A stretch of 20,193 nt of DNA, taken from assembly GCA_910588465.1 (NCBI GenBank), contig CAJUOP010000026.1, forward strand, positions 1-20,193. Direction: 5' to 3'. This document shows, piece by piece, positions 13,396-19,716 of this stretch. Within the stretch, counting starts at the first letter, position 1. Each line of letters opens with the position of its first letter. This DNA comes from an uncultured Christensenellaceae bacterium (lineage in GTDB: Bacteria > Bacillota > Clostridia > Christensenellales > Borkfalkiaceae). The position numbers and the translations under genes are program-made. The notes under the pieces were generated by a model, which had not been told where the DNA came from, did not search any database, and was given only the letters and a program-made list of their open reading frames with translations.

Positions 13396-14673
13396 TTAAG
13401 AAACCACTCTGAGAACAGACTGTACCTGCGCGAAGCCTAACGCGTTAACGCGCGCGATCGCGTTGCGCACGGCAAGCTCGCGCGTTTCGTGCGTTACAAA
13501 GGTAAGCGTCGCCTTTCCCTCCCCTTCGTCGCGCTGCGCCATTTTCTCGATCGAAACGTTAAATTTCGCAAGTACCGCACAAATTTTGGAGAGTACGCCG
13601 GACTTATCCGAAGCGCTTACGCGCAGATAAAACGCGCTCCTGAAATCGCTGATAAACGTCACGTCCTTATCCGCATTTGCGGTATTCTTAAAGGTGGAGT
13701 AGCGGTTTTCCGTATGCGTGGCGGCGTAAATAATGTCACTTACGATCGCGCTTCCCGTAGGCAGCGCGCCCGCACCCCTGCCGTAAAGCATGATATCGCC
13801 CACCGAATCTCCCTTTAAAAATACGGCGTTAAAGCTGTCGTTTACCGCGGCAAGCGGATGCACTTCCGGCACAAACGTGGGGTGCACGCGCACCTCTATC
13901 CCGCTGTTCGACTGTTTGCCGATGGCGAGCAATTTTAAACGGTAGCCTAATTCTTTTCCGTCGGCGATATCCTGTTTGGTGATTTCCGTTATCCCTTCGC
14001 GGAACACCTTGGCAAAAGGCACCTTAGTATGGAACGCCAACGAAGAGAGAATCGAAAGTTTATACGCCGCGTCGAAGCCCTCTACGTCCGCCGTAGGGTC
14101 GAGCTCGGCAAACCCGAGCTTCTGCGCTTCCTTTACCGCCTCTTCGTACGAGGCGCCGTTCTCCGTCATTTTCGTCAAAACGAAATTCGTCGTTCCGTTA
14201 ATAATGCCCATCATCGAGGTGATTTTATTCGCCTGCAAGCCGTCGAGCAGCGTTCTGATGATCGGAACGCCCCCCACGCAGCTCGCCTCGAAATACAGCC
14301 CCGCATTCATGCGCTTGGCGGCGCGCTCCAGCTCGTGCGAATATTTACAGAAGAGCTCTTTATTGGAAGTGACGACCGTTTTTCCCGCGTTGAGCGCGGC
14401 GAGCACGTATTCGCGCGCCGCCCCGATCCCGCCGATCGCCTCTACCACGATTCCCACGTCGGGATCGCAAATCACCTCCGCAATGTTGGAAGCGATCGCC
14501 TCTTTCGGCACGCCGGCGTCCAGCGCGCGCTGCTTGTCCTTTTCGAGCACGCTCTCCACCGTAATCTCCACGCCCTGCGTTTCCTTGTAAAACTCCTTAT
14601 GCTCGGTAAGGATGCGATACGTTCCGCTCCCTACCGTTCCGAACCCGAGAATCGCCACCCCTACTTTTTTCAT
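13396..14673 (-). CDS. hom: Homoserine dehydrogenase
   Basis: Catalyses NAD(P)H-dependent reduction of aspartate semialdehyde to homoserine, the branch point to threonine and methionine. The 425-residue protein has the Rossmann motif GFGTVGSGT (10-18), the VVTSNKEL segment carrying a catalytic/nucleotide-binding lysine (about 100-107), the GIINGTTNFVLTKM signature and AELDPTADVEGFDAAYKL substrate region. An ACT regulatory domain occupies about 350-425 (LRVSASDKSGVLSKI...), so feedback by threonine is likely. The ATG overlaps the pantothenate kinase stop as ATGA (14670-14673), and GGAGG precedes it. Last gene of the operon. Confidence 0.95.
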   Translation of the reverse strand: MKKVGVAILGFGTVGSGTYRILTEHKEFYKETQGVEITVESVLEKDKQRALDAGVPKEAIASNIAEVICDPDVGIVVEAIGGIGAAREYVLAALNAGKTVVTSNKELFCKYSHELERAAKRMNAGLYFEASCVGGVPIIRTLLDGLQANKITSMMGIINGTTNFVLTKMTENGASYEEAVKEAQKLGFAELDPTADVEGFDAAYKLSILSSLAFHTKVPFAKVFREGITEITKQDIADGKELGYRLKLLAIGKQSNSGIEVRVHPTFVPEVHPLAAVNDSFNAVFLKGDSVGDIMLYGRGAGALPTGSAIVSDIIYAATHTENRYSTFKNTANADKDVTFISDFRSAFYLRVSASDKSGVLSKICAVLAKFNVSIEKMAQRDEGEGKATLTFVTHETRELAVRNAIARVNALGFAQVQSVLRVVS

Positions 14674-15455
14674 TGCTTGCCTCCGCAGTTTAAGTCGTAC
14701 AAATATTTTAATCCGTTCAGCGTGAGCATTTTATCAATCACGTCGATACATCCCGTTTCCTTGGCGATCGTCTCGGAAAATCCCCCCGTTGCGATCGTTA
14801 ATACGTCGTTCGTTTTCAGTTCTTTTTTTATTTTTCTTACGATGAATTCTACCAGCCCTGCAAACCCGAACACGATTCCCGCCTGCATATTGGTAACGGT
14901 ATTCGTTGCGATCACGCTTTTCGGCGCCTCGATTTCCACGCGCGGAAGCTTTGCCGTCCCGCTCACCAAACTGTCGAGCGAGCCCTTGATCCCGGGAGAA
15001 ATCACTCCTCCGATAAAATCGCCGTCTGCATTCAAAATGTTAAACGTGGTCGCGGTGCCGAAGTCCACTACGATGACGGGCTTGCCCGTTCCGTACATTC
15101 TGAGCGCCGCCACGTTGTTTACGATTCGATCCGCCCCAACTTCCTTGGCGTTATCCGCCTTGATGTTTAATCCCGTTTTCAGTCCGGGAGCGATTTGCAT
15201 TGGCGTCACGCGCAAAAATACGCGGCACATATGGTCTATGGTGTAATCGAGAGAAGGCACGACGGAGGAAAATATCCCGCCCTTGATCTCTTCGGGAGAA
15301 ACCCCGTTGATCGCAAGCATCCCGATCAGCTGCGAGCCGTATTCATCCGACGTGCGCTTGAAATCGGTCGCCACGCGAAAGGAAAACTTTAACGAATCCC
15401 CATCGAAAATGGCGTATTTGATATTAGTGTTCCCGATGTCGATACAAATAATCAT
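14670..15455 (-). CDS. coaX: Type III pantothenate kinase
   Basis: Phosphorylates pantothenate, first step of coenzyme A synthesis. The 261-residue length is normal. The acetate-kinase-fold motifs are all present: DIGNTNIK at 5-12 (phosphate loop), the GADRIVN segment near 107-113 and DFGTATTFN near 131-139. Type III enzymes are not inhibited by CoA and need a monovalent cation, by family knowledge. It starts 8 bases after the ECF S-component stop, with AAGGGG before the ATG, and is coupled to hom by a 4-base overlap. The neighbour transporter supports pantothenate uptake followed directly by phosphorylation. Confidence 0.95.
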   Translation of the reverse strand: MIICIDIGNTNIKYAIFDGDSLKFSFRVATDFKRTSDEYGSQLIGMLAINGVSPEEIKGGIFSSVVPSLDYTIDHMCRVFLRVTPMQIAPGLKTGLNIKADNAKEVGADRIVNNVAALRMYGTGKPVIVVDFGTATTFNILNADGDFIGGVISPGIKGSLDSLVSGTAKLPRVEIEAPKSVIATNTVTNMQAGIVFGFAGLVEFIVRKIKKELKTNDVLTIATGGFSETIAKETGCIDVIDKMLTLNGLKYLYDLNCGGKQ

Positions 15456-15463
15456 GCTTCCCC

Positions 15464-16159
15464 TTAATCTTCCGAACGCTCCGTTGCGTCCTCCCCTTGT
15501 CCTTCCTCTTCCACCGAAACGGGCTCTTCCGCATTGGCGCTTCCCGCCCCCTTCCCCGTTCTCTTGATGATCGAGCGCTCCACCACGGCGATCACGCGAT
15601 GGATCGCGGGTGATAATAGCATATTCAGCGCAAACTCGATAAAGAAGTTAAAAGTGATAAGCTGTACTAAAATAAATACCAACAAGTCGCCGCCGCTCAC
15701 CCCGTAAGCCGCCGTAAGCACATCGCTCATGCAAAGACAGCCGATAATAAACAGCGCGGTATTGATAAAAGGTACCAATCCCGCAGCAACGAACGTTGCC
15801 GCATACTTGTTCTTTTTTGCGACGAGACGGTACATAACGCCCGCCACGGCGCCCGCCGCGGTCGTCTTTACCAAACAGGTCAGCGTAGTAATTACGGGAC
15901 TTCCCAGCCAGATAACGGAGTAAAACCCGCCCCCTATGATTACCTGTATCAGCACCACGATCCCGCAGGCAAGCCCCAGAAACGCACCGCCCCAAACGCC
16001 GAATAATATGGCGCCGAGCGCAATAGGAATGAGGGTAAAGTTTAAACTTACCGTGCCGAACGTAATCGTTCCGCCGACCGCTTGCAAGACGATTACAAGC
16101 GCGAGCAATACCGCAAGATACGCGATATTCTTTGCTGAAAAGAACTTCTTCCTTTCCAT
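15464..16159 (-). CDS. ECF transporter S component, probably for pantothenate
   Basis: A 231-residue membrane protein with about six hydrophobic segments between 10 and 190 (for example IAYLAVLLALVIVLQAVGG, LIPIALGAILFGVWGGAFLG, ITTLTCLVKTTAAGAVAG), then a charged cytoplasmic tail (about 190-231) rich in Glu. The LNFTLIPIALGAILFG pattern and a length near 200 residues fit ECF S components, which bind a vitamin and share an EcfAA'T energising module encoded elsewhere. Pantothenate is inferred because the next gene is pantothenate kinase. ATG at 16157-16159, GGAGGT 8 bases upstream. Confidence 0.88.
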   Translation of the reverse strand: MERKKFFSAKNIAYLAVLLALVIVLQAVGGTITFGTVSLNFTLIPIALGAILFGVWGGAFLGLACGIVVLIQVIIGGGFYSVIWLGSPVITTLTCLVKTTAAGAVAGVMYRLVAKKNKYAATFVAAGLVPFINTALFIIGCLCMSDVLTAAYGVSGGDLLVFILVQLITFNFFIEFALNMLLSPAIHRVIAVVERSIIKRTGKGAGSANAEEPVSVEEEGQGEDATERSED

Positions 16160-16272
16160 ATTCAGTTACCTCCATCGGATTTGCTCTTTGCAATATCCGT
16201 GAAAAAAATGTATTGACTGCGGACGGTATTTTGCGATAAAACCGTTTCCGTGCCTTTCGCTCGCCACAGCCT
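16160..16272 (-). promoter_or_regulatory. Structured leader of the ECF/pantothenate kinase operon
   Basis: The mRNA leader of about 110 nt folds into two domains. GGCTGTGG (16271-16264) pairs with CCGCAGTC (16222-16215) over 8 bp including G-U pairs and encloses a CGGT/ACCG inner stem. Then CGGAT-A-TTGC pairs with GCAA-ATCCG (16199-16176), a 9-bp hairpin with one bulged A, ending just before the GATGGAGG ribosome site. No T run follows. It may be a regulatory RNA; I cannot assign it to a known class. Confidence 0.4.
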
Positions 16273-16278
16273 TTTTTT

Positions 16279-16307
16279 ATTATAACAAATCCGCATTTTT
16301 TTCGCAA
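16279..16307 (-). promoter_or_regulatory. Promoter of the ECF-coaX-hom operon
   Basis: Minus-strand TTGCGA (16302-16307), 17-base A-rich spacer, perfect TATAAT (16279-16284). Transcription should start near 16272. Confidence 0.75.
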
Positions 16308-16351
16308 CTGATTGAACGAAATAACCGTAACATTTTTTTGCTCCCCCCGCA

Positions 16352-16399
16352 TAAGATTTATTAGAACCGCAGAAAAGCAAAATCTTACATACTCTGCGG
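16352..16399 (+). promoter_or_regulatory. Interleaved inverted repeats upstream of the Cys-rich peptide
   Basis: TAAGATTT (16352-16359) pairs perfectly with AAATCTTA (16380-16387), while CCGCAGA (16367-16373) pairs with TCTGCGG (16393-16399). The two stems are interleaved, the order of an H-type pseudoknot, with loops of 7, 6 and 5 bases, and they end 4 bases before the AAGGAGG ribosome site. No clear sigma-A promoter is visible upstream, so it is not certain that the first arm is transcribed; the repeats may instead be DNA operators. Confidence 0.45.
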
Positions 16400-16418
16400 C
16401 AAATAAGGAGGAAAAACC

Positions 16419-16613
16419 ATGAATTGCTTACAAGGCAACAGCTGTCTTTGGATTCTCATTATCCTGCTCATACTGGGTACGTGCGGGAACGTATTCTCTT
16501 CGAGCCTCTTTACGGGGTGCGGTTGGCCCGTCCTCGTAGCGCTCGCCTACTGCTTCGGAAAGAACGGCTCGCTTACCTCTCTGTTCGGTCACGGCGGCTG
16601 CTGCAACGGCTAA
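16419..16613 (+). CDS. Small Cys/Gly-rich membrane peptide
   Basis: A 64-residue protein with a strong ribosome site (AAGGAGG, 7 bases before the ATG). It has two hydrophobic stretches, about 10-21 (LWILIILLILG) and 35-45, seven cysteines (3, 9, 22, 34, 45, 61, 62) and a C-terminal GHGGCCNG. The pattern of a short N-C-L-W-hydrophobic peptide with flanking Cys and Gly is common in Clostridia and has no known function there; some similar short peptides are spore-associated. It stands alone between its own terminator and a divergent operon. Confidence 0.8.
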   Translation: MNCLQGNSCLWILIILLILGTCGNVFSSSLFTGCGWPVLVALAYCFGKNGSLTSLFGHGGCCNG

Positions 16614-16657
16614 CAGAAAGTTTTGAATCCGATTCCGTAATCCCCGAAAAGGGAATT

Positions 16658-16694
16658 CCGTCCGACGCGACCGCGTCGGACGGTTTTATTATTT
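16658..16694 (+). terminator. Rho-independent terminator of the Cys-rich peptide gene
   Basis: CCGTCCGACGC (16658-16668) pairs perfectly with GCGTCGGACGG (16673-16683) around a 4-base loop, followed by TTTTATTATTT. Confidence 0.93.
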
Positions 16695-16753
16695 ATCTTT
16701 CACGTTTCTTGTAAAAATATTACAATTTTTTACATTATTTTCACATAAAATAC

Positions 16754-16782
16754 TTGACTTTTCGGCAAAATGAGCGTAAAAT
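16754..16782 (+). promoter_or_regulatory. Promoter of the NUDIX gene with upstream half-site repeats
   Basis: TTGACT (16754-16759), 17-base spacer, TAAAAT (16777-16782). AAGGAG (16793-16798) serves the ATG at 16808. Upstream, TTACA at 16720 and 16730 and TCACA at 16741 recur every 10-11 bases, and ATTTTCACATAA there also appears in the leader of the response regulator operon, which may point to shared control. Confidence 0.65.
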
Positions 16783-16807
16783 AAAACAATATAAGGAGTA
16801 AAGATTT

Positions 16808-17299
16808 ATGTTTTGCAGAAATTGCGGAGAAAAATTAACGCTTCGTTTTAAAGAAAACGAAGGACTCGTTCCCTATTGCGATAAATGTGCCGAATTTAAG
16901 TTCCCCTTCTTTCCCGTTGCGGTTTCGATGACGGTCGTCAACCGTGCGGAAAATAAAATTCTGCTTGCCAAGCACGCCGACGAGGAAGCGTTTACTTTGA
17001 TCGCGGGATACGTTAAAAAGGGCGAGAGCGCGGAAAAGACGATTCCGCGGGAATTAAAGGAAGAAACCCGCTTGACCGCAATCAAGTGGCGGTATTACTC
17101 CTCGCGCTATCACGGCGAGCACGACGTGCTCATGCTGAATTTTATCGTAACGGCGGACGAGGAAACGCCCGTTTTAAACGAGGAGCTTGCCGAAGCCCGT
17201 TGGTGCTCTTTGGAAGAAGCGCGCGAGCTGATAAAAAAGAATTCCACGGCGGAATACTTTTTGAACGGAGCATTAAATGAGCTTTCGCGTAAAAAATAA
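16808..17299 (+). CDS. NUDIX hydrolase with N-terminal zinc ribbon (NudC-like)
   Basis: A 163-residue cytoplasmic protein. A zinc ribbon is formed by C3xxC6 and C24xxC27. The NUDIX box is G67-x5-E73-x7-R81-E82-L83-x-E85-E86-x-R88-L89; all metal-binding glutamates are kept, but the usual Gly at position 88 is Arg. Layout (ribbon then NUDIX) resembles NAD-capping/NADH pyrophosphatases of the NudC group, though the protein is shorter and the SQPWPFPxS substrate motif of NudC is not visible, so the substrate is open; a nucleoside diphosphate linked to another moiety is the family's general substrate. Transcribed alone, with its own promoter and terminator. Confidence 0.88.
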   Translation: MFCRNCGEKLTLRFKENEGLVPYCDKCAEFKFPFFPVAVSMTVVNRAENKILLAKHADEEAFTLIAGYVKKGESAEKTIPRELKEETRLTAIKWRYYSSRYHGEHDVLMLNFIVTADEETPVLNEELAEARWCSLEEARELIKKNSTAEYFLNGALNELSRKK

Positions 17300-17311
17300 C
17301 TTTTAAACGCG

Positions 17312-17345
17312 AAACGCCCCGAGAGAATTTTCGGGGCGTTTTTTA
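17312..17345 (+). terminator. Terminator of the NUDIX gene
   Basis: AAACGCCCCGA (17312-17322) pairs with TCGGGGCGTTT (17331-17341) and the T run continues to 17345. It overlaps the stop codon of the convergent ATPase gene (17343-17345). Confidence 0.92.
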
Positions 17346-18200
17346 TTTGAATTCCTTTTCGTATTGCTTAAAAAAATCGTAGTATATTCGCACGTTTTTC
17401 AACTCCGTCCAACGTTTTACGTCGACGGGATCCTCGTCGAAATCGTAAATCTTCGCGCCGCGCATCGAAAGCAGGAAAGGTGAATGCGTGGCGATAACCA
17501 GCTGACAACCGAAAAAACGTACGGCGTTTTCCAAAAACTCAACCAGCTCCTTCTGCCGCTCGGGCGACAGACTGTTTTCCGGCTCGTCAAGCAAATACAA
17601 CCTTTCTTCCGTTATTTTTTGCGTAAAATAGAAAAACCCGCTTTCCCCGTTCGACTGCTCGCGCACGTTATCCGATAACCGACCGCGCACGTAACGGGAA
17701 GTCGTTTTGCTTCGCGCGTCGCAAACCATTTTCAAACGTTCGTAATCGTCCAACGAAGTCATTGTAAATTTCGAATACTTCGCGTCGAGATACTCTTCGT
17801 AAAGTTCTTCCCGTTTTTTGTCTATCCCCTCGTTTAACCCTCTTAAATTCAACATAAAGTCGAATACGTCGTCGCTTGTAATCATTCTGCTGCCCTCGGG
17901 GACGGCTCTAGCGGTTTTCGCACGACAAAGCGCCGTATATTTTTCAAAAAACGAAGAACGGTTAAAGAGCGAATCCCGCTCCAAACGCAGCTTTTCCGCA
18001 ATTACGTTTAAAGCGGTCGATTTTCCCGATCCGTTACCGCCGTATAAAATCGTAACGGGCTCAAAATCCAACCGCTCCAAAGCGCGCCGCGAAAGCACGA
18101 AAAACGGATACATCGTATTATAACACGTTCTCTTTTCATCCATACGCGCGGAAACTTCCGCTTCGTAATCGGGAAACCGAAACTCGGATAAATATAGCAT
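17343..18200 (-). CDS. ABC/SMC-like AAA family ATPase (stand-alone)
   Basis: A 285-residue soluble ATPase with no membrane partner. Walker A GGNGSGKS is at 54-61, an ABC-like signature SNGES at 183-187, Walker B LYLLDEPENSLSP from 201, and switch histidine in ATHSPFLLS (H239). The insertion between Walker A and signature (about 65-180) is helical and charged. This matches the AAA_15/AAA_21 group related to the ATPase half of OLD nucleases and Rad50, but there is no TOPRIM nuclease domain. Members occur both as housekeeping proteins and with toxin or phage-defence genes; the role here is unknown. The ATG at 18198-18200 has GGAGGG 9 bases upstream and is preferred to an ATG seven codons earlier, which would put that site inside the gene. 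Confidence 0.85.
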   Translation of the reverse strand: MLYLSEFRFPDYEAEVSARMDEKRTCYNTMYPFFVLSRRALERLDFEPVTILYGGNGSGKSTALNVIAEKLRLERDSLFNRSSFFEKYTALCRAKTARAVPEGSRMITSDDVFDFMLNLRGLNEGIDKKREELYEEYLDAKYSKFTMTSLDDYERLKMVCDARSKTTSRYVRGRLSDNVREQSNGESGFFYFTQKITEERLYLLDEPENSLSPERQKELVEFLENAVRFFGCQLVIATHSPFLLSMRGAKIYDFDEDPVDVKRWTELKNVRIYYDFFKQYEKEFK

Positions 18201-18286
18201 TTGCGCCCCCTCCGTAATCATAAACGGAAAAGCGGCGGGCAGTCCGTCGCTTTTTAACTGAAACGTTTCCGTCTCTCGCTCAACAA

Positions 18287-18511
18287 TTAAAGATTTTCCA
18301 ACTCGGCAAGCAGCTTGCGCAGCTTTTCCCGTTCTTCGTCGATCAAGTTAGAAAAGACTTTAAAGTATTTTTCATCCATCGGATCGGGCTTTTGATTGGT
18401 GAGCATTGCCCGCATCAATGCCGACTGCGACCGCGCGCGCTTATTTTCCAAAGCTTCTATCTCGCGTTCCGTATCCGCTATTTGTTTCTTTAATTCGCTT
18501 TTTTTACTCAT
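18287..18511 (-). CDS. Small coiled-coil protein
   Basis: A 74-residue, highly charged protein. Residues 1-30 and 50-74 show heptad-like hydrophobic spacing (ELKKQIADTEREIEALENKR; LIDEEREKLRKLLAELENL), with a polar NQKPDPMDEKYF hinge between, so an antiparallel coiled-coil hairpin is likely. The ATG at 18509-18511 is preceded by GGGGGGAACC and overlaps the stop of the membrane-anchored gene by 8 bases, so the two are translationally coupled. No family recognised. Confidence 0.72.
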   Translation of the reverse strand: MSKKSELKKQIADTEREIEALENKRARSQSALMRAMLTNQKPDPMDEKYFKVFSNLIDEEREKLRKLLAELENL

Positions 18512-19484
18512 GGTTCCCCCCGTTCGGCTCTTTATTTTCGTCTTGCGCAATCGGAAGCTCTTCCACCGCGCCTATTTTCGCAAACGGTGAATTTCCCGCA
18601 GTAACAACACGCTTCACGAGCCCTTGCTCCAAAAGCGCAGCAGTGTCTTCATACGGCATCGCGTAATTTTGTTCCGCAAACGAAGCGTCCTTCAAAACCT
18701 TCAATTCTTTCATGAGCCCCGCAATAATCTCTACCGCATATTTCGCCCTGCGCGCATTCTTGATACGATAAAGGCAAGGCGTATCGGCATTGGCTGCAAC
18801 CGACGAAACATCCTCTACCGAATACTTCGTACCGGCATATCCCGCGGGCTCTACCGCAAGCAGCAAACAAAGCGTTTTTCCGCGCACAACGAACCGCGCG
18901 ACCGTCATTCTTCCCAAACGAAACGATTCGCGCTTCCAGCTCATGCGCGAACGCACCTTTTTATAGGACAACAATTCGTTTTTCAACAACGAGTACCAGT
19001 CCTTTACCTCGCTTTTCAACTGCGTCAATTTTGCGGTAAAGCTCTTTTCGTAACGAACGTGAATGCCTCCTTCCTCCCCATACTCGACGTCGCTTTCGTC
19101 CGCTTCGCTATCGTTGTCCTCTTCCTCCGCCGTTTCGGGCAAGGCAACCACAATTTCCTCTTCCCGTTTTTTGGATTCCGTGACGGGCTCGGGTTCCGCT
19201 CCGACTTCTTCGGTCAACTCTACCTGCTCGACCTCAGCCTCTTCGGGCTCTTCCGCAACTTCTTGTATTGTCTCTTCTTGTTGCTCGAGTTGCTCCCTCT
19301 CCTCAGGCTTTTCCTCCTCTAACGACGGTGCCATTACAACTTTTACGACAGGCGTGCGTTTACGAAGCGAAACAATGAATACGGTACCCAATATAACTAA
19401 CAGCACGATAAAAGCCAACAACACACCGATCAACACAAACAACATCGTCTTTGTCGTTGAATCAGCCAACAAAATATTCCACAT
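18504..19484 (-). CDS. Membrane-anchored acidic protein with conserved C-terminal domain, unknown function
   Basis: A 326-residue protein. It has one transmembrane segment at about 14-40 and a basic stop-transfer RKR, so the bulk is probably cytoplasmic. A very acidic Glu/Pro linker follows (about 55-138). The folded domain, about 144-265, has the phrases SYKKVRSRMSWKRESFRLGR, RGKTLCLLLAVEP and RIKNARRAKYAVEIIAGLM, which I recall from unnamed proteins of uncultivated Clostridia (not checked). The tail (266-326) is probably flexible. The ATG at 19482-19484 has GGGAGGG; a start 12 codons earlier lacks a site. First gene of a probable operon with the coiled-coil protein and the AAA ATPase. Confidence 0.82.
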   Translation of the reverse strand: MWNILLADSTTKTMLFVLIGVLLAFIVLLVILGTVFIVSLRKRTPVVKVVMAPSLEEEKPEEREQLEQQEETIQEVAEEPEEAEVEQVELTEEVGAEPEPVTESKKREEEIVVALPETAEEEDNDSEADESDVEYGEEGGIHVRYEKSFTAKLTQLKSEVKDWYSLLKNELLSYKKVRSRMSWKRESFRLGRMTVARFVVRGKTLCLLLAVEPAGYAGTKYSVEDVSSVAANADTPCLYRIKNARRAKYAVEIIAGLMKELKVLKDASFAEQNYAMPYEDTAALLEQGLVKRVVTAGNSPFAKIGAVEELPIAQDENKEPNGGNHE

Positions 19485-19565
19485 AGTTCCCTCCCGTGAA
19501 CCAAATTGAATCAATCGCATTTCCTTCTTTTATTATACGCGGTTGATTAACATTTAACATAGATT

Positions 19566-19594
19566 ATTATAAATCCTAATGATACGAAAGTCAA
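19566..19594 (-). promoter_or_regulatory. Promoter of the acidic membrane protein operon
   Basis: Minus-strand TTGACT (19589-19594), 17-base spacer, perfect TATAAT (19566-19571). A second TATAAT at 19532-19537 lacks a good -35 box, having only TGTTAA 16 bases upstream. The rest of the 232-base gap (about 19600-19680) is AT-rich with no gene seen. Confidence 0.75.
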
Positions 19595-19680
19595 TTTTTT
19601 TCTCGATATTTTTTACAAAAATCCACATTATTTTCGAGTTGTACATATTTTTCGACACGTTTTAATATCGGATTTCAAAC

Positions 19681-19712
19681 AAAAGCCTTTCCCGTATTTA
19701 GGAAAGGCTTTT
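19681..19712 (-). terminator. Terminator of the Gln/Pro-rich protein gene
   Basis: Perfect 12-bp stem AAAAGCCTTTCC (19681-19692) with GGAAAGGCTTTT (19701-19712), 8-base loop. On the minus strand the 3' arm ends in a T-rich CTTTTGTTTG stretch, placed 4 bases after the stop codon. Confidence 0.88.
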
Positions 19713-19716
19713 ATAA

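Noticed and set aside
14029..15246. Plus-strand reading frame of 405 codons opposite hom and coaX
   Set aside because: Both minus-strand genes are unmistakable enzymes; the antisense frame is a codon-bias shadow.
16350..16398. Sporulation sigma-E/K promoter before the Cys-rich peptide (CATANNNT at 16350 and 16389)
   Set aside because: No matching -35 element at the right distance for either box; the short pattern is expected by chance.
17343..18200. OLD-family nuclease or complete phage-defence system
   Set aside because: No TOPRIM domain, nuclease or toxin partner is visible in or next to the ATPase.
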